Below are positions 27,204 to 36,213 of a DNA stretch of 64,000 nucleotides, piece after piece. Source of the stretch: CAKZLS01 sp963786305 (GTDB taxonomy: Bacteria; Pseudomonadota; Alphaproteobacteria; Rhodospirillales; Defluviicoccaceae); assembly GCA_963786305.1 (NCBI GenBank), contig CAWAYL010000002.1, positions 1 through 64,000 of the forward strand. The letters run 5' to 3'. The notes below the pieces were generated by a model, which saw nothing but the letters and a program-made list of their open reading frames with translations, was not told the DNA's origin and made no database searches. The stretch's first letter is position 1. Every line of letters starts with the position of its first letter. The translations under genes were made by a program, and so were the position numbers.

Positions 27204-28193
27204 GTTTCGATCGCGTCTTCTCGACGATCAGCGACGCTTCCGCCCCGCCGGCGGCCAGCGCCGCGCCCTCCGCCACCCCCGGACATCCCACTTCGCGGTA
27301 GACGACCTCGGAGGGATTTTCAGCCGGGGCGCCTCGGCGTTGAGGTCCTCGGCGGTGAAGAACCGGGCGGGGACGCCGAGAGCATGGGCCACGGCGTGCA
27401 CCGCCGCTTCGTCGGCCTTGACGTCGATGGACGCGACGCACGCCACCGCGCCGGCGGCCAGCCGGTGGTCGGCCAGGGTCCGCGTCACCAGGTCCGTCAA
27501 TTCGTCGGGCGACACGCCGCGCTCGCAGCCGACACCCACCGCCAGCACCGGCGGATGCAGAACCAGGTCCGCGCTCGCCTCCTGGTCCACCCGGTCGGTG
27601 ACCCGGACGGCGCGGTCGCCATGTTCGGCAAAAGACGCATCGGACTCGGTCAGCCAGCGCGCATCGCCGGCTTCGACGCGGAGCGCGACGGGATCTCCGG
27701 CGAGCAATGCCGCCGTCACGTCCTTGACGGCGGACGGGTTGGCGATGCGCCAGCCGGGCGGCGGGTCGTCCAGGCTCAGCCCGAATCGGATGTCGCCGCC
27801 GGTCGTGATGGCGGCGGTTCCGCCCGTGGACGCCGCGATGGCGCGGGCCAGCCGGTTGGCGCCGTGATGGCCACCGAGCAGCGGGATGGCGCTGCTTCCG
27901 TTCTCGGCGACGCAGACCACCGGCGGTTCGATCGTCTTGTCGCGCAGCAGCGGCGCCAGCGCCCGGATGACGATCCCGGCGGCGCACAGCGCGACGATGG
28001 GGACACCGTCGGAGAACAAGGCGCGGAGATGGTCCATGGTCTCGGAGAACGTGACGTCCGCATCCTCGGTGCGGCCCGCCAGACCATGGATGCGGCTCTC
28101 CGGCAACAGCGGCTTCAGGCGCCGCGCCAGGTCCATGCCGCCCGCGCCGAGCGCGATCAGCGCCGCGCCCTTCGGCAGGTGCGCGGTGTCGGC
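27180..28193 (-). CDS. cbiG: Cobalt-precorrin-5A hydrolase CbiG
   Basis: CbiG opens the delta-lactone of cobalt-precorrin-5A and releases acetaldehyde in the oxygen-independent pathway. The N-terminal domain starts ALIALGAGGMDLARRL, with IVALCAAGIVIRALAPLL and VVCVAENGSSAIPLLGGHHG (the conserved GGHHGAN). The C-terminal CobE-like domain has VLAVGVGCERGVSPDEL and ends VEKTRSKRATCAVARAP. The last 40 residues are in another frame (break near 27310). No stop separates it from CobI upstream, where the frame simply continues, nor from CobJ downstream after one indel near 27177. Boundaries are therefore domain limits, not codons. Confidence 0.87.
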
Positions 28194-28905
28194 GCGGCCA
28201 CGGCCACGGCGTCCCTCGGGATGCCGCGCCAGGATCATCGAGAAGTAAGGAGCGCCGTCCTCGGTCACGTCATCGAGCGGGACGACCCGCTGGTCGCGCA
28301 TGGTGGCGCGCTCCACGTAGCGCGCGTCCCGGTTGAGATCGAGGCGGCGCAGCACGCGGCGCACCTTCGCCAGATGGCGGCCCACCTTCATGATCGCCGC
28401 CGTGTCGGTGGCGGCCAGCCTGGTCTCGAGTTCGGCTTCCGGCAGGGTGGCGGGAAGGATGGTCAGGACCTCGTCGCGCGAAACCAGCGGCGTCCCCGCC
28501 ACCGCCGCCACGGCGCCGAGCGACGAAACGCCCGGGGACGACCTCGGTGCGGTAGCGGCCGGCGATGCGCTCGAACAGGTACATGAACGAGCCATAGAGA
28601 AACGGATCGCCTTCGCACAACACCGCCACGTCGCGGCCGTCGTCCAGATGGGTGGCGATGAGCCGGCTGTAACGGTCGTAAACATCGCCCGCCGGGAAGC
28701 TCTCGGCGACCATCGGCGTGCTGATGACGATCTCGGTCCGGCCCTGCGGAATATGCGGATCGGCGATGGCGCGCACCAGGCTCGTGCCGCCTTCCGGCGC
28801 CGGATAGGCGATGACCGGCGCGGTTTGCAGTATATGGCGAGCCTTGACGGTCACCAGGTCGGGATCGCCGGGGCCAATGCCCAGTCCAAAGAGCGTGCCG
28901 GTCAT
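28194..28905 (-). CDS. cobI: Precorrin-2 C20-methyltransferase (CobI/CbiL), one frameshift, no stop before CbiG
   Basis: Adds the C20 methyl to precorrin-2 or its cobalt form. Begins MTGTLFGLGIGPGDPDLVTV with VIAYPAPEGGTSLVRAIA and VAVLCEGDPFLYGSFMYLFE. The second half (VSSLGAVAAVAGTPLVSRD, AAIMKVGRHLAKVRRVLRRL, ARYVERATMRDQRV, PYFSMILAR) is in the next frame after a break near 28540. The domain is complete at about 235 residues, but the frame continues into CbiG through a basic linker (HPEGRRGRGRADTAHLPKG). Either a true CobI-CbiG fusion or a lost stop explains this. The start overlaps the cobL stop (ATGA). Confidence 0.88.
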
Positions 28906-30134
28906 CGTTTCATCCCCGCGTATTGTGTCACCTCGATCAACGGCTTGAAGGCATTCAGCCCGCCCACCGGTTCGGCCCGGGAGATGGCGATCCGGGTCAG
29001 TTCGCCGCCGTGAACGCCATGGAACTGGATCAAGCGCGCTTCTCCCTCCAGGGTCACGGCATTGGCCACCAGCCGCCCGCCGGGAACCAATGCCCGCCAA
29101 CACGCCTCGATGAGCCCCGGGTTGGAAACCCCGCCGCCGAGAAACACCGTGTCGGGCGCGTGGTGCATCGTCTTGAAACATCCGGGGGCGTCGGCCTCGA
29201 CGATCTCGAGGTGGGGCGTTCCCAGCGCCAGGGCGTTGCGGGCGATGGTTGCGCACCGCCCGGCGTTGTGCTCCACGGCGATGGCCCGGGCCGAACCGCT
29301 CCCGGCCGTCCTCTGGGCGGGAGCGGCGCGCAGCCACTCGATGGCGATGGAACCGCTGCCGGCGCCCACGTCCCACATCACCTCGCCCGGCAACGGCGCC
29401 AGCGCCGCGATGGTGACCGCGCGGACCTCCCGCTTGGTCAGTTGGCCGTCGCTCTCGAACACCCGGTCGGGCAGACCCGGCACGCGCGGCAGGATCCTGG
29501 CGTTCGGTCCCGCGCGGCACTCGATGGCGAGGGTGTTGAGATCGGCGCAGCGGGGATGGTTCCAGGCCTCGGCCGTTCCCTCGACGCGTCTTTCCTTGGG
29601 GCCGCCCAGGTGTTCGAGCACCGTCACGGTGCTGGGCCCGAACCCGCGCTCGGTCAACAGCGCCGCCACCTGGGCGGGCGTATCGCCATCGCGGCTCAGC
29701 ACCAAAAGCCGCATGTCCGGCGCGATCACCAGGTTGAGAAGCTCCAGCGGCCGGCCATGGACGGTCGCGGTTTCGACATCGGGCAGCGACCACACCATCC
29801 GCGCGGCGGCGAGGCTGAAGGCGCCGGGCGCCGGCACGACAACCATCTCGGCCGGATCGAACCGCCGGGCGAGGTTGGTGCCGCCGCCGAAGCACATGGG
29901 ATCGCCGGTCGCCAGCACCACCACCCGGCGCCCCCGCCACGCGCCGATGGCGTCCATGGCCTTGGGCAATCCATCGGCCCAGGTGAGGCGGGTCGCCGAC
30001 GTCTCCGGCACCATCGCCTGATGCCGCTCGCCGCCCACCAGCAGTTCGGCGCCCTCCACCAGCGCGCGGGCGGCCGGGCCGAGGCCGGTCAGACCGTCGT
30101 CGCCGACGCCGATGACGGTGAGCCAGGGCTTCAT
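28902..30134 (-). CDS. cobL: Precorrin-6Y C5,15-methyltransferase (decarboxylating) CobL (CbiE-CbiT)
   Basis: Complete two-domain enzyme, about 410 residues. The N-terminal CbiE-like methylase (LTVIGVGDDGLTGLGPAA, VVVLATGDPMCFGGGTNLA) methylates C5. The C-terminal CbiT-like domain has the SAM-binding VMWDVGAGSGSIAIEWLRAA and handles C15 methylation with decarboxylation. The open frame continues upstream into CobH with no stop. ATG 30134 (MKPWLTVIGVG) is taken as the true start because it matches the family. Removing one G upstream would give a CobH stop overlapping this ATG. Confidence 0.93.
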   Translation of the reverse strand: MKPWLTVIGVGDDGLTGLGPAARALVEGAELLVGGERHQAMVPETSATRLTWADGLPKAMDAIGAWRGRRVVVLATGDPMCFGGGTNLARRFDPAEMVVVPAPGAFSLAAARMVWSLPDVETATVHGRPLELLNLVIAPDMRLLVLSRDGDTPAQVAALLTERGFGPSTVTVLEHLGGPKERRVEGTAEAWNHPRCADLNTLAIECRAGPNARILPRVPGLPDRVFESDGQLTKREVRAVTIAALAPLPGEVMWDVGAGSGSIAIEWLRAAPAQRTAGSGSARAIAVEHNAGRCATIARNALALGTPHLEIVEADAPGCFKTMHHAPDTVFLGGGVSNPGLIEACWRALVPGGRLVANAVTLEGEARLIQFHGVHGGELTRIAISRAEPVGGLNAFKPLIEVTQYAGMKR

Positions 30135-30799
30135 TCGAGCCTTCCCCGAGAGGGCATTCACCGCGGCGGCCGCGAACGCGCTCCCGCCCCGGCGGCCCCG
30201 CACGGTGACATAGGGAACCCCGCCGGCGTGGCCGATCAGCGCCTCTTTCGATTCCCTCGCGCCGACGAAACCCACCGGAAACGCGAGGATCACGGCCGGC
30301 GGTTCCGCGCCTTCGTCCAGCAGTTCGAGCAACCGGAACAGCGCGGTCGGCGCGTTGCCGATGGCCACCACGGCGCCCTTCAGGTGCGGGTCGCCACAAA
30401 TCCACGGCGGCCGCCGAGCGGGTCGTACCCCGTGATTCCGCCAGCGGCCGAACGTCCGCGTCGTTCAGCGTGCAGATAACCTGGTTGTCGGACGGCAGCC
30501 GGTCGCGGATGATGCCGTCGGCGACCATTCGCGCATCCACCAGGATCGGCGCGCCCGCTTGCAGAGCGGCCCGCGCCACGGCTGGCGGCACCCGGTGTGA
30601 ACGCCAGATCGGCGACAATGTCCGGCATGCCGCAGGCATGGATCAATCGCACCGCCAAGGGCTCGACATCGGCGGGAAGATCCTCGAGCCGGGCTTCCGA
30701 GCGGATGGTCTCGAACGATCTGCGGTAGATCTCCTGGGGCGTTCGGATGTAGCTGTAGCGGGATTTGGCGGCAACAGACGACCCAGCGTCCTTGGCCAT
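30135..30799 (-). CDS. cobH: Precorrin-8X methylmutase CobH (CbiC), frameshifted
   Basis: Moves the C11 methyl to C12 to give hydrogenobyrinate or cobyrinate. N-terminal IYRRSFETIRSEARLEDLPA and AVRLIHACGMPDIVADLAF, with the family histidine, are followed in the second frame by GAPILVDARMVADGIIRDRL and VICTLNDADVRPLAES. The third frame gives VVAIGNAPTALFRLLELLDE, LAFPVGFVGARESKEAL and GVPYVTVRGRRGGSA. Breaks lie near 30600 and 30400. Neither end has a proper boundary: the frame runs from the DUF429-like protein upstream and into CobL downstream. ATG 30799 (MAKDAGSSV) is the best internal start. Confidence 0.87.
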
Positions 30800-31702
30800 C
30801 GTTTGAACGCCGAGAATCCAGCCCTCTTCGGTCTCGACGACGTGCCGATCCATGGCGTTCAATCCATCGGGTCCGGCGAACAAGGGAGCCAACGCATCCG
30901 CGCCGTCGAGCTGGGCGAAATGATCGGCGAGCGCCCGCACCTGCACCGCGTCCTTGATGTCTCCGGACGGGACCCTGGGCGCAATCATCGACGGGTAGAC
31001 TTCGGCGAACACCAGCCGCCGCCCGATGGTGTTCCGCTTTTCCAAAGGGCCGAGCCCCGTCTCGAACGGCCATATGCGGGTCGCGTCGGCCAGCCACGGA
31101 TGGTGACGAAGCGAAAACACGCAGGGGATGCCCGTCAGCGTCTGGCTTCCGACACTGCCCTGATAATGCAGCTTCCATACCGGCTGCGGGCCAGGGATGC
31201 CTCGTTCCGTCATCCGGAGTTCGGTCAGGCCGCCGCCGTTGAAGCCGTGCGGCTTGGTTTTGCCGAGGTTCGGTCGCGCCTCGCCGTCCGGGCAGCCCCA
31301 GAACGGAAAGGCACCGCCGGAGATCCTCTCGTTCAGCGCGGCCGCCACCTCGAATCGATTGTTGGCGTTGTCGTCACTGTCGCGGATTCGCCCTGCAATT
31401 TCCTTCCACACGCTCAGCCAGTTGGGCGCGTTGGGCCGCAGCCGCGCGGCAAACCCAGCGGGAAAACCCAAGGAAAAATCGAACCCGACAATCGCGTGGC
31501 AATCACGGGCGATGAGATCGCTGAGCAGATCCGCCAGTTCGGCCGTGGCCTGGCGGCGCGTCGGCGGGTTGGCCAGCTGGAGCGGCATGAGCTGCCCGTC
31601 CCGCCGTTCCAGGCAGCAATACCAGACACTGTCCGCACCGGTCTTCGGAGCGCTATTGGCGCTCCAATCCACCACGATGTACGCGTCGAACACGGGAGCC
31701 AT
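30800..31702 (-). CDS. DUF429-like (RNase H-fold) protein in the cobalamin cluster, in frame with CobH
   Basis: About 300 residues of unknown function between cbiX and cobH. The pattern AYIVVDWSANSAPKTGADS at the start, AIVGFDFSLGFPAGFA, VFAEVYPSMIAP and DIKDAVQVRALADHFAQL resembles the predicted RNase H-fold DUF429 proteins: an early D-W-S, an F-D-x-x-x-G-F-P strand, E-x-Y-P, and a D-A-x-x-x-x-A helix. No stop codon separates it from CobH, so the sequence reads as a DUF429-CobH fusion unless an indel hides the stop near 30800. Its place in a corrin operon suggests a linked role that I cannot name. Confidence 0.6.
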
Positions 31703-31725
31703 GACCAAACGTTCGCCCGCGCGTC

Positions 31726-32747
31726 CTATCCCTTGTCCATCGCCGCGTCGGCATGATGGTGACGTGGTCATGACCGTGGTCATGATGGTCGCCGTGACCG
31801 TGACCGTGGTCATGATGGTCGCCGTGACCGTGGCCATGATCATGGCCGTGGGCATGATGGTGGTCGCCGTCGGTGCCGATGCCGCGCACGTGATGATGAT
31901 GGCCCACCTGCGGCGTGCCCGGCGCGTCTTCGTAACCGATGATCTGTTCGCGATACTTGCAGAGCTGGCAGTTCATCAGGTTGCGGCCGTGGAGCACCTC
32001 GTCGACCCGCTCGATAAAAGTATCAATCACCATGGGATGGTCGTTCAGATAATCGGCCTTGAGGATTTCCACGTCGGGGTTCAACGCCTGGGCCTTGTCG
32101 GCGCCGTCGTAGATCCGCCGCACCAGGATACCGGTAAACAGGAAATACGGGAAAACGATGATCCGCTTGTAGCCGAGCTTGGCGGCGTGGGCGAGGCCCG
32201 GATCCACCAGCGGATGCGTGACGCCGCTGTAGCACACCTCGGTCCATCCGAACCCCATGCCCTCCCACAGCATGCGCGCCACCTTGGAAACATTGGAGTT
32301 GGCGTCGGAATCGTTGGTTCCGCGCCCCACCACCATCAGAAGCGTATCCTTGCGGTCCACGGCCGTCGGCGCCGACGTCTCGGCGGCTTCGATGCGATCG
32401 GCGGCGGCTTTCAGCAAACGGGCGTCGATGGCGAGTTCGCGACCGAACAGAACCTCGATATCGGGATTCTCGGCGGCAAAGCCGTTGACCTCGGAGGGCA
32501 GGTCGTTCTTGACGTGTCCGGCGGCGAACAGCATTCCCGGAAGACAGATGATCTTCTTCGCGCCGCGCGCCTTCAGCGCTTCGAGACCGTCGCGGATGAC
32601 CGGTTTCGCGAACTCGAGGAAGCCGCTGTCCACATCGTAATCGGGGAGGCGTTCGCGAAAGTGGCGGGCGAGTCCGTTGAATTCCTCGACGGCCGCGACG
32701 GAGCGGCTGCCGTGGCCGCAGATCATCACGGCGTTCTTTTCGTTCAT
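31726..32747 (-). CDS. cbiX: Sirohydrochlorin cobaltochelatase CbiX, long form with Fe-S motif and His-rich tail
   Basis: Inserts cobalt into sirohydrochlorin. Two CbiX-type halves: AVMICGHGSRSVAAVEEF with the catalytic histidine, and LLMVVGRGTNDSDANSNV in the second. After the catalytic part comes LMNCQLCKYREQ, an M-x-C-x-x-C motif like the one that binds a 4Fe-4S centre in Bacillus megaterium CbiX, and then a tail of about 50 residues rich in His, Asp and Gly. The tail is partly encoded by a perfect 30-base tandem repeat. One frame runs on to 31653, but shifting near 31765 gives HHHADAAMDKG and a stop at 31726, clear of the next start. This shift is inferred. Confidence 0.92.
31771..31830. 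repeat. Perfect 30-base tandem duplication in the cbiX His-rich tail
   Basis: Bases 31771-31800 and 31801-31830 are identical. Each copy encodes a ten-residue unit of the type HGHGDHHDHG on the minus strand. The duplication is in frame (30 bases), so tail length can change without breaking the gene. Its low complexity also makes it a likely site of assembly error. Confidence 0.9.
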
Positions 32748-32885
32748 TGTGCCTGGTCCTTGCCTTCGAGCGTCGTTGATCGCGGCGGCCAATACCGCCA
32801 CAGGCCTGCCCCGGTTGGTCATGGCCTCCGGCCGGAGACACGGCCGAGCGGATCATAGGGGCTCGCCGCGGTTCTGTCATCCCCA

Positions 32886-32912
32886 GTGGCCGGCGAACAT
32901 CGCCGGCCCACT
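32886..32912. promoter_or_regulatory. Strong hairpin between divergent cbiX and cobD
   Basis: GTGGCCGGCGA, loop ACA, then TCGCCGGCC(C)AC forms a stem of nine G+C-rich pairs extended by three more past one bulged base. It lies 63 bases before cobD and 139 bases before cbiX in the 227-base divergent gap. There is no T-run on either side, so it is not a standard terminator. It may be a leader structure or operator. The cobalamin-riboswitch consensus is not convincingly present. Confidence 0.4.
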
Positions 32913-32974
32913 CACCGGCATACATCATCGACAACATCGTTGACGCCGAGACGCCGTCCCACGACACTGCGGGC

Positions 32975-33967
32975 ATGTTCATCTTCGGCCTCGACGGATC
33001 CGAGGGGACCATCGACCCCCTCCTCATCCTTTTGCTGGCGCTCGCCCTGGAGGCCTGCGTCGGCGAGGCCTCGTTTCTGTTTCAATCGAAACTGCATCCC
33101 GTGCGCATCGTTGGCGGCCTGATCGGTGGCCTGGACCGCGGGCTCAACCGCGAGCGGCGAGCGGCCGCGACCCGGATGGTGTTCGGCGCGGCGGCGGTCG
33201 CGCTGGTGGTGGGACTTGCCGTGGCGGTCGGCTGGGCGGTGATGTGGTTGACCGCGCGGTTCGTGCTCGGCTGGATCGTCGAGTTGTTCCTCGTGGTGAC
33301 GCTCCTGACGCAGCGCGGTCTTTACGATCATGTCCACGCCGTCGCGGTGGCGTTGAAGAACGAGGGCGTCGATGGCGGCCGCCGCGCCGTCGCCCATATC
33401 GTCGGGCGCGACGTCAAGCAACTCGACGGCCATGGCGTGGCGCGCGCGGCCATCGAATCGTGCGCCGAGAATTTCAGCGACGCGGTGGTCGCGCCGGTAT
33501 TCTGGTATGTGCTGTTCGGACTTCCCGGATTGCTCGCCTACAAGAGCATCAATACCCTGGACAGCATGATCGGCTACCGGACACCGCGCCACCAGGCTTT
33601 CGGCATGGCGGCCGCGCGGCTCGATGACGTCCTCAATTTCGTCCCGGCCCGGCTGGCGGGCGTATTCCTGGTCATCGCCGCCAAGCTGTTGCCGATCAGC
33701 GATGGATCCGACGCGTGGCGGGTCCTGCGGCGGGATGCCGGCAAGCACCGTTCGCCCAATGCCGGCTGGCCCGAGGCCGCCATGGCCGGTGCGCTGGGTC
33801 TGGCCTTGGCCGGTCCCCGGCGCAACGCCGATACCAAGCTCGACGATCCATGGATCGGCGGCGGCCGCACGCGGGCCACGGAGCGGGACATCGACCGGGC
33901 GCTCTCCGTCTATGTGGCGGCATGCCTGATCAATGCGCTGGTCGTCGCTTTCCTGGCGGCTTTGTAA
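32975..33967 (+). CDS. cobD: Adenosylcobinamide-phosphate synthase CobD (CbiB)
   Basis: Intact 330-residue polytopic membrane protein that joins the aminopropanol (phosphate) arm to adenosylcobyric acid. Several hydrophobic helices are clear (VALVVGLAVAVGWAVMWLTA, LAGVFLVIAAKLLPI). The family motifs IESCAENFSDAVVAPVFWY and SINTLDSMIGYRTPRHQAFG are present. Plus strand, divergent from cbiX. The GST gene follows after 27 bases. Confidence 0.95.
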   Translation: MFIFGLDGSEGTIDPLLILLLALALEACVGEASFLFQSKLHPVRIVGGLIGGLDRGLNRERRAAATRMVFGAAAVALVVGLAVAVGWAVMWLTARFVLGWIVELFLVVTLLTQRGLYDHVHAVAVALKNEGVDGGRRAVAHIVGRDVKQLDGHGVARAAIESCAENFSDAVVAPVFWYVLFGLPGLLAYKSINTLDSMIGYRTPRHQAFGMAAARLDDVLNFVPARLAGVFLVIAAKLLPISDGSDAWRVLRRDAGKHRSPNAGWPEAAMAGALGLALAGPRRNADTKLDDPWIGGGRTRATERDIDRALSVYVAACLINALVVAFLAAL

Positions 33968-33994
33968 TCGGGTCAAACGTGAAGGGGCAGGCCG

Positions 33995-34648
33995 ATGAAC
34001 GAATACACCTTGATCATCGCCAACAAGCGATACTCCTCATGGTCCATGCGGGGATGGCTGGCGATGAAGCTGACCGGCGTCGCGTTCGACGAAGTGGTCA
34101 TTCCGCTCGACGAAGACACGACGGCGGCGGCCATCGCCGCGCATTCGCCCTCGGGTCTGGTCCCGGCGCTGAAGCACGGACCCAGGATCGTCTGGGACTC
34201 GCTTTCGATCGTCGAGTATCTCGCCGAGTTGTTTCCGGGAGCCGCATTCTGGCCCGAGGATCCCGAGGCCCGCGCTTTCGCGCGCTCGGTCTCGGCGGAG
34301 ATGCATTCCGGTTTCCGGGCGCTGCGAAGCGAAATGCCCATGAACATCGGCGCCGCGAAGCCCGGCCACACGTATTCCGGGGATGCGGAGGCGGACGTCC
34401 AGAGGGTCATGCAAATCTGGCGCGATTGCCTGCACGGGTTCGGCGGCGGGCCGTTTCTGTTCGGACCCGTCGGCGCCGCCGATATCATGTTCGCCCCGGT
34501 GGTGACGCGGTTCGACACCTACGGGATCGAGATGGACGATATCTGCCGCACGTACGCCCACAATGTCATGACCTGGCCGCCGGTGGCGGACTGGTGCGCG
34601 GCGGCGAAAGCCGAGTCCTGGATCATCGCCAAGTACAACTCAGCCTAG
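33995..34648 (+). CDS. Glutathione S-transferase family protein
   Basis: Intact 217-residue GST with an N-terminal thioredoxin-like domain (TLIIANKRYSSWSMRGWLAM, SGLVPALKHGPRIVWDSLSI with the conserved cis-Pro and E/D-S glutathione contacts) and a helical C-terminal domain. The S-S-W-S-M-R segment places the catalytic serine as in bacterial relatives. The substrate is unknown and there is no obvious B12 role. Its TAG stop shares the palindrome CTAG with the cobQ stop on the other strand. Confidence 0.88.
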   Translation: MNEYTLIIANKRYSSWSMRGWLAMKLTGVAFDEVVIPLDEDTTAAAIAAHSPSGLVPALKHGPRIVWDSLSIVEYLAELFPGAAFWPEDPEARAFARSVSAEMHSGFRALRSEMPMNIGAAKPGHTYSGDAEADVQRVMQIWRDCLHGFGGGPFLFGPVGAADIMFAPVVTRFDTYGIEMDDICRTYAHNVMTWPPVADWCAAAKAESWIIAKYNSA

Positions 34649-36121
34649 TCAGGAAGCTCTTGCGCCGCGGCGAGGAGGCCGTCGAGGTCGAGGTGGGTTT
34701 CGAGGTGGTCGGCGAGTTCGTCCAGCACGCGCTCCACTTGCGCTTCATAGGCGAGGCCGCTGGCGTCGCGGGCGCGCAGGCGGTCGAGGAACGCGTGGCG
34801 GAACCCGTCCGAGGCGAACAGCCCGTGCAGGTAGCAGCCGGAGATCCGGCCATCGGCGGAGATCGCCCCATCCGTCGCGTCGCCCAGCTTCAGCATCGGC
34901 CGGTCGCGGTCGGCACCCGAGGTCCGCCCCACGTGCATTTCATAGCCCCGGACCGGGGCCCCGGTTGTCGTATCCGTGCCGGCGGCCTCGGTCAGCGTCT
35001 TGTCGCCGGTCAGCGTCGGTTTCGATATCGAGCAGGCCCAGGCCCTTGACCTCGCCGGGCGGTCCCTCGATGCCCGTGGGGTCGCGGACCGACGTCGCCG
35101 AGCATCTGATAGCCGCCGCACAATCCGACGACGACCCCGCCGCGCCGGACATGGGCGCTGATATCGATATCCCAGCCCTGGGCGCGGACGAACGCCAGGT
35201 CCGCGAGCGTCGCCTTGGATCCCGGCAGGACGATGAGATCGGCGTCGCCCGGCAGGGCTTCGCCGGGCCGGACGAAGGTGACGGCGACGTCGGGCTCGGC
35301 GATCAGCGGATCGAGATCGTCGAAATTGGCGATCCGGGAGAACACCGGCACGGCGACGCGGATGTGCGGATCGCGGCTGGTCTGTCTCTGGCCTTGCAGC
35401 GCCACCGCGTCCTCGGCGGGCAGCAGGCTTGCCGCCGCGAACCACGGCGCGACGCCGAAACCGGCGAGGCCCGTCCGCTCGGCGATGACTGGCAGGCCGC
35501 CGTCGAACAGGCGGACGTCGCCGCGGAACTTGTTGATGATGTAACCCTTGAGATGCCGGCGGTCGCTCTCGTCGCAGCAGGACCCAGGTGCCGACAATGC
35601 TGGCGATGACGCCGCCGCGATCGATATCGCCGACCAGAACCACCGGCACGCCGGCGGCGCGCGGCGAAGCCCATGTTGGCGATGTCGCCGGCGCGCAGGT
35701 TAACTTCCGCCGGACTGCCCGCGCCCTCGACCAAGACCAGATCGGCGTCACCGGCGAGACGCCGGTAACTCTCCAGCACGCGTGACAGCAGGGTCGGCTT
35801 GAGGCCCTGGTAGTCCCGCGCGCCGGCGTTGCCGAGGATGTTTCCCTGGACCACCACCTGCGCGCCGACGTCCGTCTGCGGTTTCAGCAAAACGGGGTTC
35901 ATGTCGGTGACGGGCAGCACGCCGCAGGCGCGCGCCTGCAGGGCCTGGGCCCGGCCGATTTCGCCGCCGTCCCTGGTGACGGCGGCATTGTTGGACATGT
36001 TTTGCGATTTGAAGGGCCGAACCGCCAAGCCGCGCCGGGTATAGGCCCGGCACAGCCCGGCGGTCAGCAGCGACTTCCCGACGTCCGATCCTGTGCCCTG
36101 AAACATGATGGCAACGGTCAT
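34645..36121 (-). CDS. cobQ: Cobyric acid synthase CobQ (CbiP), frameshifted
   Basis: Amidates side chains b, d, e and g of adenosylcobyrinate diamide using glutamine. The N-terminal ATPase domain has IMFQGTGSDVGKSLLTAGLC, FKSQNMSNNAAVT, VLVEGAGSPAEVNL and VVLVGDIDRGGVIASIVGTW. The C-terminal glutaminase domain has VLPGSKATLADLAFV, VVGLCGGYQMLGD (nucleophile cysteine) and GYEMHVGRT, and ends GCYLHGLFASDGFR. Breaks lie near 35655, 35585, 35090 and 35020. Repaired length is about 492 residues. It converges with the GST gene, the two stops overlapping. Confidence 0.92.
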
Positions 36122-36213
36122 CGACCATGGCCCAGTGCGTGCAGGATCGCAACCTCTTAATCACGACCGCTCGGGACGGATCGAGACCGAGTCCGTTCGG
36201 CCCGTCTCACGCT

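Noticed and set aside
28902..28905. CobL-CobI fusion
   Set aside because: A clear TGA/ATG overlap separates them, unlike the CobI-CbiG junction.
32748..32974. Cobalamin riboswitch upstream of cbiX
   Set aside because: The minus strand has GCCACTGG and a CCGGTGAG-like segment, but the downstream B12 box (AGCCAGGAGACCTGCC type) is missing. A partly similar box (GGCCGGAGACACGGCC) lies on the opposite strand, so the elements cannot belong to one RNA.
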